Positions 16,489 through 24,300 of a stretch of DNA of 64,000 bases are shown one piece after another. Numbering within the stretch: position 1 is the first letter of the stretch; every line of letters begins with the position of its first letter. Made by a program: the position numbers and the translations under genes. The stretch lies in NCBI RefSeq assembly GCF_016863115.1, contig NZ_BOOG01000017.1:62001-126000 (forward strand). The letters run 5' to 3'. The notes beneath the pieces are model-generated. The model had not been told where the DNA came from. It worked only from the letters and a program-made list of their open reading frames with translations, and ran no database searches. This DNA comes from Sphaerimonospora thailandensis. Its GTDB lineage: Bacteria; Actinomycetota; Actinomycetes; Streptosporangiales; Streptosporangiaceae.

Positions 16489-17376
16489 TTAGCGCCAGGT
16501 GAGGTCGGCGGCTATCACTCGGGCGGCCTCGGCAGCAGTGGCGTCACGGACCGTCAGGAGACCGTCCTCCTCATCGAGGATGGTGACGACCTCGGACAGA
16601 CCCTTTGCTCGGCCGCTCAGTCCGGGAGCGGCTCGCCATGGCGCGGCGAACTCCTCCCTGCGGATTGTGAAGGTGGGCGCTCCGCCGGGGTTGAGCTCTG
16701 TGGCGATACGCGACCGCACCCTGCGCTCGGCTTCCTTCCACAGGTCGCCGGCCCACGCGGAGGCTGCCTCGTCCTCGTTTTCCTCCCGGCCGCACCTCCC
16801 GTTTTCACCGGGTGCTCCGGCGAGTGGACGACGCAGGAGCGGCCAGTCCGTCGAGGGGCGATATGGGGCCGAATCGGATGGGGGCGTTCCTCGCCATGAA
16901 TCAGGCCGGGCATGCGGGATCGGGTCGAACGCATCCCTGATCGGCCAGAAACGCAGCAGAACATTCACTGTTCGTGGATCCTCCCAGAACTCATGGTCTG
17001 CCCTCCAGGCCGGCGGGACCAGGTAGGCGTGCACGCCGTACAGGAAGAACGACGGCCCCAGCACAAGGCGGTCGGTGGACCGGCCCCCATCGGTGTCGTG
17101 CAGTCCGACGATCCCCGAGCCGCTCAGGTAGGCGCCTTTTCCCGCCTCGGCCCACGGCGCCTGGGCGACGGGCGGCTCGGCATCCCAGGCCTCCATCCAC
17201 ACATTGGCCGAGCCGTGATTCACGTGGCAGCGGACGCGGATCCAGCCGGGGCCGATCGTCTCCAGGCATTCATCGTCCAGCTCTTCACCCTGTAGGTCCA
17301 ATCCGGAGTCGGCCAGTTCGAAGCTCCCGTACTCCACGGTGATCGAGTCTTTGAACTTCCGCAGCGGCTCTGCCAT
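16489..17376 (-). CDS. Hypothetical protein
   Basis: A 295-residue soluble protein that I do not recognise. The N-terminal half is rich in aromatic and acidic residues with beta-like segments (S-I-T-V-E-Y-G-S-F-E-L). It includes G-W-I-R-V-R-C-H-V-N-H-G and L-Y-G-V-H-A-Y-L-V-P. The C-terminal half carries a low-complexity E/D/G linker around residues 195-215. No membrane segment or known catalytic motif is visible. The frame continues 19 codons upstream to 17433, but ATG at 17376 (M-A-E-P-L-R-K) has an AAAGGACGGGG site. It lies downstream of a tRNA terminator. Confidence 0.6.
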   Translation of the reverse strand: MAEPLRKFKDSITVEYGSFELADSGLDLQGEELDDECLETIGPGWIRVRCHVNHGSANVWMEAWDAEPPVAQAPWAEAGKGAYLSGSGIVGLHDTDGGRSTDRLVLGPSFFLYGVHAYLVPPAWRADHEFWEDPRTVNVLLRFWPIRDAFDPIPHARPDSWRGTPPSDSAPYRPSTDWPLLRRPLAGAPGENGRCGREENEDEAASAWAGDLWKEAERRVRSRIATELNPGGAPTFTIRREEFAAPWRAAPGLSGRAKGLSEVVTILDEEDGLLTVRDATAAEAARVIAADLTWR

Positions 17377-17434
17377 GCCCCGTCCTTTCCACGCGTTCAG
17401 GAGGGGACCGACGATAGACACCGCGACCGACAAA

Positions 17435-17465
17435 GAAAGCCCAGGCCATGGTGGCCTGGGCTTTC
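17435..17465 (-). terminator. Rho-independent-like hairpin after tRNA-Lys
   Basis: A perfect 14-bp inverted repeat with a 3-nt loop; arms 17435-17448 and 17452-17465, rich in A at the base. It lies just downstream of the tRNA-Lys 3' end on the minus strand and should terminate its transcript. Confidence 0.75.
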
Positions 17466-17471
17466 ATGTTG

Positions 17472-17545
17472 TGCGCCGCCAGGGACTCGAACCCCGGACC
17501 CGCTGATTAAGAGTCAGCTGCTCTAACCAACTGAGCTAGCGGCGC
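17472..17545 (-). tRNA. tRNA-Lys (anticodon CTT)
   Basis: A 74-nt cloverleaf on the minus strand. The acceptor arms GCGCCGC / GCGGCGC pair perfectly, the D-arm is A-G-C-T-C-A-G, the anticodon arm is GCTGA-CTCTTAA-TCAGC with anticodon CTT, and the T-arm carries G-G-T-T-C-G-A. The discriminator is A and CCA is not encoded. It is nearly identical to the copies at 34379 and 53930, differing at one base in the D-loop region (a in 'ctctaacc', complement strand). Confidence 0.97.
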
Positions 17546-17617
17546 AGAGCTCTTAGAGAGTATCGCACCGCCCAGACCACTCAAAATCGGATCAGCGAGC
17601 ACCCGGACTCGATCCGG

Positions 17618-18403
17618 TCACGACATGCGGCGGAGGATGCGGGCCGCCGTACGCGCCAGCAGCTCGATCTGCTCCTCCGTCAGCTCGGCGTCGTGCTGCG
17701 AGCGGATCCAGCGCGCGATCCGGCGCGGATGGGCGACGGTCAGGCCCTCACCCGTGATCGTGCCGCCGCGTCCCCAGATCGCACCGTCCCGCACGATCTT
17801 GCCGCTGTGTACGGAGAGCACGGGCGAGATCGACACGTCGATGCCGGTCTCCCTGCTCAGCAGCGCCGCCATCGACGACGCGGCGTCGATGAGCCCTTTC
17901 GCGGCCGAGGTGCCGAACTTCTCGTCGAAGAACAGCCGCTCGCCATATCGCGCGATGACGGTGTCCGGCGACCAGGCCTCGTTGTCCACGATCCACAGGC
18001 CGCCCGGACCGATGACGAGGTGGTCGATCGACGCCTCGCCCGGTACGGCCCGGCCGTCCATGACGCGGTAGCCGTACCTGCGCAGGCCTCTGCGCAGCAG
18101 CCGGCCGGTGCGCACCTCGCCCCGGCGCTTGCCGCGCCACACGGCCGTGCGCTCGTACGACCGCCAGGCGATGAGGAAGTCGGTGAGGGCCGCCGCGGCG
18201 GCGAGCACCAGGCCGGTGGCGAACGCGTCGAGCCCGAACCGGGCGGCCAGCAGGTTCCCCGCGACGAACCCGGCCACGGCGATGGCGGCACGGATGCGCA
18301 GCCTGTTCTTGCGTCCGGCATACCAGAAGGTCACATAGAGGTTCTGCGGTGAGGCCCCGGTGAACTTCTCGTCTTGCGGGACATAGATCGACCCACTGGG
18401 CAC
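17618..18403 (-). CDS. NERD domain membrane-associated protein
   Basis: A 261-residue protein with two hydrophobic helices around residues 37-80, then a NERD (nuclease-related) domain: G-E-V-R-T-G-R-L-L-R, D-H-L-V-I-G-P-G-G-L-W-I-V-D, and later an R-E-T-G-I-D-V segment. NERD domains are related to restriction-type nucleases, but the catalytic D-x-K pattern is only partly kept here (V-D-N instead of V-D-x-K), so activity is doubtful. GTG at 18403 has GGGGAG 5 nt upstream; a GTG at 18418 is also in frame. It is divergent from a TetR regulator. Confidence 0.82.
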   Translation of the reverse strand: MPSGSIYVPQDEKFTGASPQNLYVTFWYAGRKNRLRIRAAIAVAGFVAGNLLAARFGLDAFATGLVLAAAAALTDFLIAWRSYERTAVWRGKRRGEVRTGRLLRRGLRRYGYRVMDGRAVPGEASIDHLVIGPGGLWIVDNEAWSPDTVIARYGERLFFDEKFGTSAAKGLIDAASSMAALLSRETGIDVSISPVLSVHSGKIVRDGAIWGRGGTITGEGLTVAHPRRIARWIRSQHDAELTEEQIELLARTAARILRRMS

Positions 18404-18539
18404 GCGAACTCCCCCCACTCGTCGCCGCCGGCGGTGGCGCCCGGCCCCGGCGGCGGTTTCTCCAGGGATACCCGATCGGGAATCCCAGCTCTCCTAAGGT
18501 GATGGAAGTAGCGCATTTCCGCCAGTCGACACTGTCCTG

Positions 18540-18553
18540 ACCGACCAGTCGGT
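18540..18553. promoter_or_regulatory. Palindromic operator ACCGAC-N2-GTCGGT
   Basis: A perfect 6-bp inverted repeat with a 2-bp centre, 31 bp before the TetR-family start. TetR regulators usually bind such palindromes and repress their own gene, so autoregulation is likely. Confidence 0.65.
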
Positions 18554-18584
18554 ACGCTTGTCGGCGACACACGAGGAGGCACGG

Positions 18585-19178
18585 ATGGCGCGGGGCACGA
18601 CCACCGAGGAGCCGGTACGGCAGCGCCTGGTGGCCGAGGCGACCCGGCTGTTCGCCGAGCGCGGCTTCGAGAGCACGTCGGTACAGGAGATCGTGGCGGC
18701 GGCCGGAGTCACCAAGGGTGCGATGTACCACTATTTCGCCTCAAAAGATGATCTGCTGCACGAGATCTACGGGCGTGTGCTGCGCATGCAGACGGAACGG
18801 CTGACGATGTTCGCCGACGCGGCCGGCCCGGTCGCCGAGCGTCTGCACGCGGCGGCGACGGACGTCGTCGTCACCACGGTCGACAACCTCGACGACTCCA
18901 AGGTCTTCTTCCGGTCGATGCACCAGCTTTCGCCCGAGGTATACAAGACCGTCAGAGCCGAGCGCCGCCGCTATCACGAGCGCTTCCGTGACCTGGTGGC
19001 CGAAGGTCAGCGGGCCGGGGTGTTCCGCGACGACATCCCGGCCGAGATCGTGGTCGGCTTCTTCTTCGGCTCGGTCCACCATCTCGGCACCTGGTATCAC
19101 CCCGACGGCCCGCTGTCCGGCCCCGAGATCGGCCGTCACTTCGCCGACCTCCTCCTCAGGTCGCTGGGGAATGCCTGA
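18585..19178 (+). CDS. TetR family transcriptional regulator
   Basis: A 197-residue DNA-binding repressor. The N-terminal helix-turn-helix is canonical: A-T-R-L-F-A-E-R-G-F-E-S-T-S-V-Q-E-I, then G-V-T-K-G-A-M-Y-H-Y-F-A-S-K-D-D-L. The C-terminal domain (K-V-F-F-R-S-M, then R-R-R-Y-H-E-R-F) resembles the group that regulates fatty-acid or steroid catabolism genes, though no such genes are adjacent. ATG at 18585 follows GAGGAGG; upstream frame to 18558 is not needed. A palindromic operator precedes it. Confidence 0.9.
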   Translation: MARGTTTEEPVRQRLVAEATRLFAERGFESTSVQEIVAAAGVTKGAMYHYFASKDDLLHEIYGRVLRMQTERLTMFADAAGPVAERLHAAATDVVVTTVDNLDDSKVFFRSMHQLSPEVYKTVRAERRRYHERFRDLVAEGQRAGVFRDDIPAEIVVGFFFGSVHHLGTWYHPDGPLSGPEIGRHFADLLLRSLGNA

Positions 19179-19280
19179 CAAATACCAGCCGGTATGGGTG
19201 TCGACATCGCCTCTCCACCGGCCAAGTGGTCCCCGTGGATCACCTCGAAGTGGCCATACGGCGGTGCCGTACGCGCCGGA

Positions 19281-19286
19281 TAACGT
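19281..19286 (+). promoter_or_regulatory. -10-like hexamer TAACGT, possible leaderless start
   Basis: TAACGT ends 7 nt before the ATG at 19294 and no ribosome-binding site is visible. Same hexamer and spacing as before the EVE-like gene at 2081. Confidence 0.45.
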
Positions 19287-19293
19287 CGGGCGC

Positions 19294-19893
19294 ATGACCG
19301 CCAAGATGCCGGAACCCGTTGTTCTCGAGGGCCGGGTCGTACGGCTCGCGCCGCTGACCCTCGACCACGTGCCCGACCTGTTCACCGCGCTGGGAGGGGA
19401 CGAGGAGGTGTGGCGGTGGCGGCCCGCCCCCGCTCCCGCTTCGGAGGAGGACATGCGGCGTCACGTCGCCGCGCTCCTGGCCCGACCGGCGACCACGCAG
19501 TTCGCCGTGGTCTTCAAGGAGACGGGGCGGGCCGTCGGCTCCACCGGCTACTGGGACGTTTCCGGCTTCGACGAGAGCGTGGAGATCGGCTCGACCTGGT
19601 ACGGCAGGGCCTACTGGCGAAGCGCGGTGAACACCGAGTGCAAGATCCTGCTGCTCGACCACGCCTTCGACACTCTGGGCCTCACCCGCGTTCTGTTCAA
19701 GACCGACATCCTCAACCTGAGGTCGCAGGCCGCCATCAAGCGGATCGGGGGCGTCCGGGAGGGCGTGCTCAGGCGGCAGTATCGGCGGCCCGACGGCACC
19801 TGGCGCGACAGCCCCTGCTACTCCATCCTGGACGATGAGTGGCCGCCCCACCGGGCCCGCCTCCTCGACCGCCCGGTTCCCGATCTAGAGTAG
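19294..19893 (+). CDS. GNAT family N-acetyltransferase
   Basis: A 199-residue acetyltransferase of the RimJ/RimL-like group, using acetyl-CoA. Visible features are R-L-A-P-L-T near the start, G-S-T-G-Y-W-D-V, W-Y-G-R-A-Y-W-R-S (in place of the usual W..P..WG), N-T-E-C-K-I-L-L-L-D-H-A-F, and L-R-S-Q-A-A-I-K-R-I-G. The last is the CoA-binding helix seen in proteins that acetylate small molecules or ribosomal proteins. Substrate unknown. It lies between the TetR gene and a monooxygenase, all on the plus strand. Confidence 0.85.
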   Translation: MTAKMPEPVVLEGRVVRLAPLTLDHVPDLFTALGGDEEVWRWRPAPAPASEEDMRRHVAALLARPATTQFAVVFKETGRAVGSTGYWDVSGFDESVEIGSTWYGRAYWRSAVNTECKILLLDHAFDTLGLTRVLFKTDILNLRSQAAIKRIGGVREGVLRRQYRRPDGTWRDSPCYSILDDEWPPHRARLLDRPVPDLE

Positions 19894-19925
19894 GCGCGTT
19901 CCGTCCGAGAGGCAGGGAGCACGGC

Positions 19926-21077
19926 ATGTCGCACGCGGTGGTGATCGGGGCGGGCATCGGCGGGTTGACCTCAGCGGTGGCCCTTTCGCAGGAGGGCTGG
20001 ACAGTTACCGTCCTGGAGCAGGCCGCCGCCATCGATCCCATCGGCTCGGGGTTGGCCATCGCCCCGAACGCGCTGCGGGCGCTCGACACGATGGGGATCG
20101 GCGACGAGGTCCGGAAGTTGTCCGCGATCCAGGGCGAGGGCGGCATCCGCCGCCCGGACGGCCGATGGCTCTCCCGCTCCGACACCGACGCCATGATGGC
20201 CCGGTACGGCGACCCGGTCGTGCTGCTCCTGCGTGCGACGCTCGTCGACCTGCTGGCCGTACGGCTGCCCGCCGGCGCGCTGCACCTGAACCGCCGGGTC
20301 GAGTCGGTCGATCCGGCGGCGGGCCGGGTCGTCACGAACGAGGGGACCATCGAGGGCGACCTGATCGTCGCCGCGGACGGCATCCGGTCGGCGACCAGGA
20401 GAACGCTGTTCCCCGGGCATCCGGAGCCGCGCTACGCGGGCGTGACGAGCTGGCGCGTCGTCGGCCCGGGATCGGACTCGCCGAGAGCCTCCGAGACGTG
20501 GGGCGCCGGCACCGTCTTCGGCGTGATGCCGCTGGCCGGAGGCCAGGTGTACTGCTACGCCACCGCGACGGTGCCGCCGGGCCTGCGCGCGTCGAGTGAG
20601 AAGGACGAGCTGATCCGGCTGTTCGGTGACTGGCACGCCCCCATCCCCGCACTGCTGGCCGCGGCCGATCCCGGCGCGGTGCTCCGCCATGACATCTACA
20701 GCCTCGACACGCCGCTGCCCGCCTTCCACCGGGGCAGGACCGCGCTGGTGGGCGACGCCGCGCATCCGATGACGCCGAATCTCGGACAGGGCGCCTGCCA
20801 GGCCATCGAGGACGCCGTCGTGCTGGCTCGGAACGCGGGCGCGGCCGTCAAGGCAGGCACCGCCGTCGATCTGGCCGCCTACAGCCGGGCGAGGGTGGCG
20901 CGGACCACCCGGATCGTCCGCAGGTCTCGGGCGATCTGCCGCCTCACCCGATGGCGCCGCGGGCCGGCCGTGGCCGTACGCGACGCGATGCTGCTGGCCA
21001 TCGGCGCGCTCGGCACGAATGTGGCCTTCCGCCAGTTCGACGACGTCTTCAACCGTCCGGCGAGCCCCGACCGCTGA
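19926..21077 (+). CDS. FAD-dependent monooxygenase
   Basis: A 383-residue class A flavoprotein hydroxylase. It has the FAD motif V-I-G-A-G-I-G-G-L-T-S at residues 6-16, the middle D-G motif A-A-D-G-I-R-S near residue 150, and the second FAD motif L-V-G-D-A-A-H-P-M-T-P-N-L-G-Q-G near 270-285. Such enzymes hydroxylate aromatic or related compounds with NAD(P)H and oxygen; the substrate cannot be inferred. ATG at 19926 has GGGAG upstream; the longer frame start at 19839 overlaps the GNAT gene. A basic R-W-R-R-G segment and a hydrophobic tail occur near the C-terminus. Confidence 0.88.
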   Translation: MSHAVVIGAGIGGLTSAVALSQEGWTVTVLEQAAAIDPIGSGLAIAPNALRALDTMGIGDEVRKLSAIQGEGGIRRPDGRWLSRSDTDAMMARYGDPVVLLLRATLVDLLAVRLPAGALHLNRRVESVDPAAGRVVTNEGTIEGDLIVAADGIRSATRRTLFPGHPEPRYAGVTSWRVVGPGSDSPRASETWGAGTVFGVMPLAGGQVYCYATATVPPGLRASSEKDELIRLFGDWHAPIPALLAAADPGAVLRHDIYSLDTPLPAFHRGRTALVGDAAHPMTPNLGQGACQAIEDAVVLARNAGAAVKAGTAVDLAAYSRARVARTTRIVRRSRAICRLTRWRRGPAVAVRDAMLLAIGALGTNVAFRQFDDVFNRPASPDR

Positions 21078-21110
21078 CCATAAGGGATCGGCACGGAAGC
21101 CAGGCCCCGG

Positions 21111-22655
21111 TCACCTGGCCAACTCGGCCGCCGCGCCCGGCGGCGGAGCACTCCGGTACAGCACCACGTATCCCTCGCGGTCGAACAGGACCTCGTAGCC
21201 CATCGTCTTCAGTTCCTCCACCCGCTCCCGCTGCCGGTCCACCGACCCCCACGGGTAGGCTCCCCTGGCCGTGTCCGCCACGATCCACTGGGCGACCGGC
21301 GGGCGGTCGTTCCACAACAGCACGGTCGTCCGGGCGGACAGGTGCGGTCCCACGTGGTTGACCGCCTCGACGGCCACACCGCTGGGCACCATCCTGACCG
21401 CCTGCCCGGCGGCGACCACGTCCGGGTGAGTCTCGTAGAACTCGGGCCGGATCAGCTGGTCGAGCGGGAAGCGCGGCACGAGCGTGAGCGCGACCACGCA
21501 CACCCCGGCCGCCCAGGCGAGCGCACCCGCCCGCGGATCCGGCCACACGCGCCGGACCCACCGCAGCAACCTGGACGCGCCGTCCACCCCCGCGCACAGC
21601 AGGACCGCCACGGTGAAGGCGCTGTGGTGGAAGTCGACGCCCCACCAGATCTCCCGGTCCGAGAGCATCCGCTCGAGGATCTGCGGCAGCGCCATCAGCG
21701 TCAGCGGCGAGAACAGACAGGTGAACAGGGCGGGCCAGAGCAGGAACGCCCAAGTGTCGATCTTCACCTGGGGGCCGACGAGCATCTCCAGCACGCGCGT
21801 CGGATCACCGGCGGCCGTGGCGAGCACCTCCGGCACGCTCCTGCCCAGGTGGTCGTAGGCCCAGTAGAGGCCGGGATCGCCGCCGACCGCCGGGATCAGG
21901 ATCCCCCTGGCGAGGCCCGTGTAGAGAATGCCGAGCCCGAGGTAGCCGAGCCCGTCGAGCCGTCGGCCGCGCGTCACCAGCAGGCAGCAGCCGAACCCGG
22001 CGACCATGAGGCCGGTGTCCTCCTTCACCAGCAGGAACGCGCAGATCGCCACCGCCGCGGCGAGACGCCTGCCCGCGTGGAACCGTTCGATGGCGAGGGC
22101 GGTGAGCACGGGCGCGAACGCGACCTCGTGAAAGTCGAAGTTGGCCGCCTGCGCCACCGGCCAGGACAGGGCGTACGCGACGGCGACGAAATAGGCGGGC
22201 GCCGTGCCGAGCACCCGCCGGGTGAACACCCAGATCGGGGGGATGGCCAGCGCGAACAGCACGGCCTGGGCGACGATCAGCGTCTCGGGGCCGTCGTGCA
22301 GCCAGTAGAACGGGGCGAGCACCGCGAGGATCGGCGAGAAGTGCTCGCCGAGTTGGACGAAGTCGACGCCCTCCCCGAGGTCCACCCCGCGCAGCGGGCT
22401 GGTCGGCGCTCCAAGCCGGGCGAACCCGCGGATCGTCTGATCGAACAGGGTGAGGTCGAGGCTGGTCGCCCGGTAGAGGTAGAAGCGGACGAGTCCGAGC
22501 AGCGTGTAGACCCCGATGGCCGACACGGTGATCGCGGCCACCCCGACGACATGCCGATCCAGCCGCCGCACCGCTCTGCCGGCTCTCGGCGGGGAGCCGG
22601 TCGGCTCGGTCGGGCCGGCCGGCTCGCGGTCGATCGTCCGCGTCTGCTCTGTCAC
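21111..22655 (-). CDS. DUF2079 family polytopic membrane protein
   Basis: A 514-residue membrane protein with about 9-10 helices. The sequence D-L-T-L-F-D-Q-T-I-R, the G-E-H-F-S-P-I segment and the downstream F-D-F-H-E-V-A-F are the DUF2079 hallmark. Topology (first helix about 35-57, large extracytoplasmic loops, soluble C-terminal domain after about residue 400) resembles GT-C glycosyltransferases. A glycosyl- or mannosyl-transfer role is inferred only from that resemblance. ATG at 22655. It lies 8 bp downstream of a DMT-like transporter gene and is probably co-transcribed. Confidence 0.8.
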   Translation of the reverse strand: MTEQTRTIDREPAGPTEPTGSPPRAGRAVRRLDRHVVGVAAITVSAIGVYTLLGLVRFYLYRATSLDLTLFDQTIRGFARLGAPTSPLRGVDLGEGVDFVQLGEHFSPILAVLAPFYWLHDGPETLIVAQAVLFALAIPPIWVFTRRVLGTAPAYFVAVAYALSWPVAQAANFDFHEVAFAPVLTALAIERFHAGRRLAAAVAICAFLLVKEDTGLMVAGFGCCLLVTRGRRLDGLGYLGLGILYTGLARGILIPAVGGDPGLYWAYDHLGRSVPEVLATAAGDPTRVLEMLVGPQVKIDTWAFLLWPALFTCLFSPLTLMALPQILERMLSDREIWWGVDFHHSAFTVAVLLCAGVDGASRLLRWVRRVWPDPRAGALAWAAGVCVVALTLVPRFPLDQLIRPEFYETHPDVVAAGQAVRMVPSGVAVEAVNHVGPHLSARTTVLLWNDRPPVAQWIVADTARGAYPWGSVDRQRERVEELKTMGYEVLFDREGYVVLYRSAPPPGAAAELAR

Positions 22656-22663
22656 CGGCGCAC

Positions 22664-23602
22664 TCAGACTCGCCCCGCGCCCAACGCGCCGCCGACAGAG
22701 CCGTCCACCTGGCCGTCCACCTGACTGTCCACCTGGCTGCCGACAGGCACCGGCGGCTCATCGGTCGGGCTCGGGGCGGCACGGGTGTGATCGGGGGTCA
22801 GGCGGCCCAGCGTGATCGTGCCGCCGATCAGCACGCCGGCGGCCAGCAGCGCCGGGATCACGTTGCCCGCGCCGGTCGGCAGCGACTCTCCCAGCAGTAC
22901 GGCTCCCGCGGCCACCGACGTGATGGGATCGATCACCTGGACCCCCGCGTAGGCGATGCCGAAGTAGCCCACGGCGTACGACTTCTGCAGCAGCACGACG
23001 GCGAAGACCAGCAGCGCCGGGATCACCAGCGTGAACCAGTGCAGCAGACGGCTCAGGTCCCCGTTGAGACCGCCGCCGACGACCCGGACGAACGTGGACA
23101 CGGTCGCGGTGACCGAGCCCGCGCCGATCGCCATGAACAGCGCCTTGAGCGGGCCGCGCAGGCATCGCGCCACCAGGAACGTGACGGCGACCACCAGGCC
23201 GACGCACCCGATCAGGCCCAGGGCGGATCCGTCCGACAGCACGGGGGTCGTGTCGTGCGCGGGGACCAGCAGCATCAGGCCAAGCAGCCCGGCTGCCACC
23301 GCCACCGACCCGATGATCTCGGGCCGCCGGGGTCGTCTGCCATGCAGCAGCGCGGCGAACGGCACCGCGAAGACGAGCGTCGTGACGCTCACCGGTTGCA
23401 CGGCGACGAGCGGTGCCATGCTCAGCGCCACGGCGTGCAGGCACGCCCCGGCGAAGCCGATGCAGCCGCCTATCCACCAGCGCGGCCGTTTCATCAGCGT
23501 GAGCGTGGCACCGTCTCTTACGGCCTCGAACTGCTGGATGGCGGCGCCCAGCGCGTACCCCAGCGCCCCGACGAGGGCGATCAGCACTCCCACCCACATC
23601 AT
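22664..23602 (-). CDS. DMT superfamily transporter-like membrane protein
   Basis: A 312-residue membrane protein with 9-10 hydrophobic helices in two EamA-like halves. The start pattern V-G-V-L-I-A-L-V-G-A-L-G-Y-A is typical of this actinomycete group. Substrate unknown. The frame is open to a TTG at 23641; I prefer the ATG at 23602 because the first helix begins there, though no clear ribosome-binding site is seen. The C-terminal tail is soluble and contains three V-D-x-Q/G-like repeats encoded by a 12-bp tandem repeat. It is upstream of the DUF2079 gene. Confidence 0.75.
   Translation of the reverse strand: MMWVGVLIALVGALGYALGAAIQQFEAVRDGATLTLMKRPRWWIGGCIGFAGACLHAVALSMAPLVAVQPVSVTTLVFAVPFAALLHGRRPRRPEIIGSVAVAAGLLGLMLLVPAHDTTPVLSDGSALGLIGCVGLVVAVTFLVARCLRGPLKALFMAIGAGSVTATVSTFVRVVGGGLNGDLSRLLHWFTLVIPALLVFAVVLLQKSYAVGYFGIAYAGVQVIDPITSVAAGAVLLGESLPTGAGNVIPALLAAGVLIGGTITLGRLTPDHTRAAPSPTDEPPVPVGSQVDSQVDGQVDGSVGGALGAGRV
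22703..22738. repeat. 12-bp tandem repeat, 3 copies
   Basis: Three near-perfect copies of gtccacctgRcY lie inside the 3' end of the DMT-like gene and encode a hydrophilic Q-V-D-G/S repeat in the C-terminal tail. Slippage would change tail length without a frameshift. Confidence 0.7.
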
Positions 23603-23692
23603 GGGCGCCGACCGGTTTCTGCGGAAGAAGTCACCGACCAAGACTAGGTCCCCAGGCGATCCTCGCAGCCGGAGGCCGGGGGTCGGCGGCGA

Positions 23693-24052
23693 TCAGGAAC
23701 GCTCGGGGCAGACGCAGAAGAGGTGGCCCTCGGGATCCGCGAGGACGATCCAGCCCTGGCCTGGCTGGAACTCCGGCTTGGTCGCCCCGAGTTCGAGGTA
23801 CTCCTCCACCGCCTTCTCCACGTCGGGCACCCGGAAGTCCAGGTGGAACTGCTTGTCCGGGCCGGGCCAGGCGGCCGGCTTCCGGTCCGGCACCCGCCCG
23901 AAGTAGATGCTGACGGTGCCGTCGCCGATGCCGGCGTACTCATCCTCGGCGTACTGCACCTCGAACCCGGTGATCTTCGAGTAGAACTCGGCGAGCTTCT
24001 TCGGCTCGGCGCAGTCGATGGTCACGGCGAGGAACTTCGCGATCGTTGTCAT
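23693..24052 (-). CDS. VOC (glyoxalase/bleomycin-resistance fold) protein
   Basis: A 119-residue single VOC domain: F-L-A-V-T-I-D-C at the start, L-A-E-F-Y-S-K-I-T-G-F-E-V, F-H-L-D-F-R-V-P-D-V, and a closing L-A-D-P-E-G-H-L-F-C-V-C. The spacing of H (in F-H-L-D) and the terminal E/H residues fits a metal site, but the reaction cannot be named. ATG at 24052 is preferred; one codon triplet further up (24061) is also in frame. Confidence 0.8.
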   Translation of the reverse strand: MTTIAKFLAVTIDCAEPKKLAEFYSKITGFEVQYAEDEYAGIGDGTVSIYFGRVPDRKPAAWPGPDKQFHLDFRVPDVEKAVEEYLELGATKPEFQPGQGWIVLADPEGHLFCVCPERS

Positions 24053-24145
24053 GCCCGCCATGCTGCCCGCCGTACCTGTCAGAGCGTGTCAGGTACGGCG
24101 GGCGCGGCGTGAGCAGTCACGGGGTGGTGGCACCATGAACCGGGC

Positions 24146-24190
24146 AGATGGCACTCTGGCCGACGGAACTCGGGCAGACGGAACCAGTCC
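24146..24190. repeat. Imperfect 15-bp direct repeats before secA2
   Basis: Three degenerate 15-bp units (core c-aga-Y-gg-a-aYt) lie in the non-coding stretch upstream of secA2. Any translation reads A-D-G-T repeats, but I see no gene there. Confidence 0.35.
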
Positions 24191-24300
24191 GGCGGCCCGG
24201 ACGTTGAAGCGAGTGCCCTGCCCAGTTCATGTCGACCGGCGCGAGGTGACCGGCATAGCAGGCTGGAGCGACGGGCGAAGATTGGCGGGAGGGCGTGGGC

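Noticed and set aside
21342-22724. 460-residue open frame on the plus strand
   Set aside because: It lies antisense to the DUF2079 gene. Its composition is Arg/Gly/Glu/His-rich, as expected for a shadow of high-GC coding sequence, and it has no recognisable motif.
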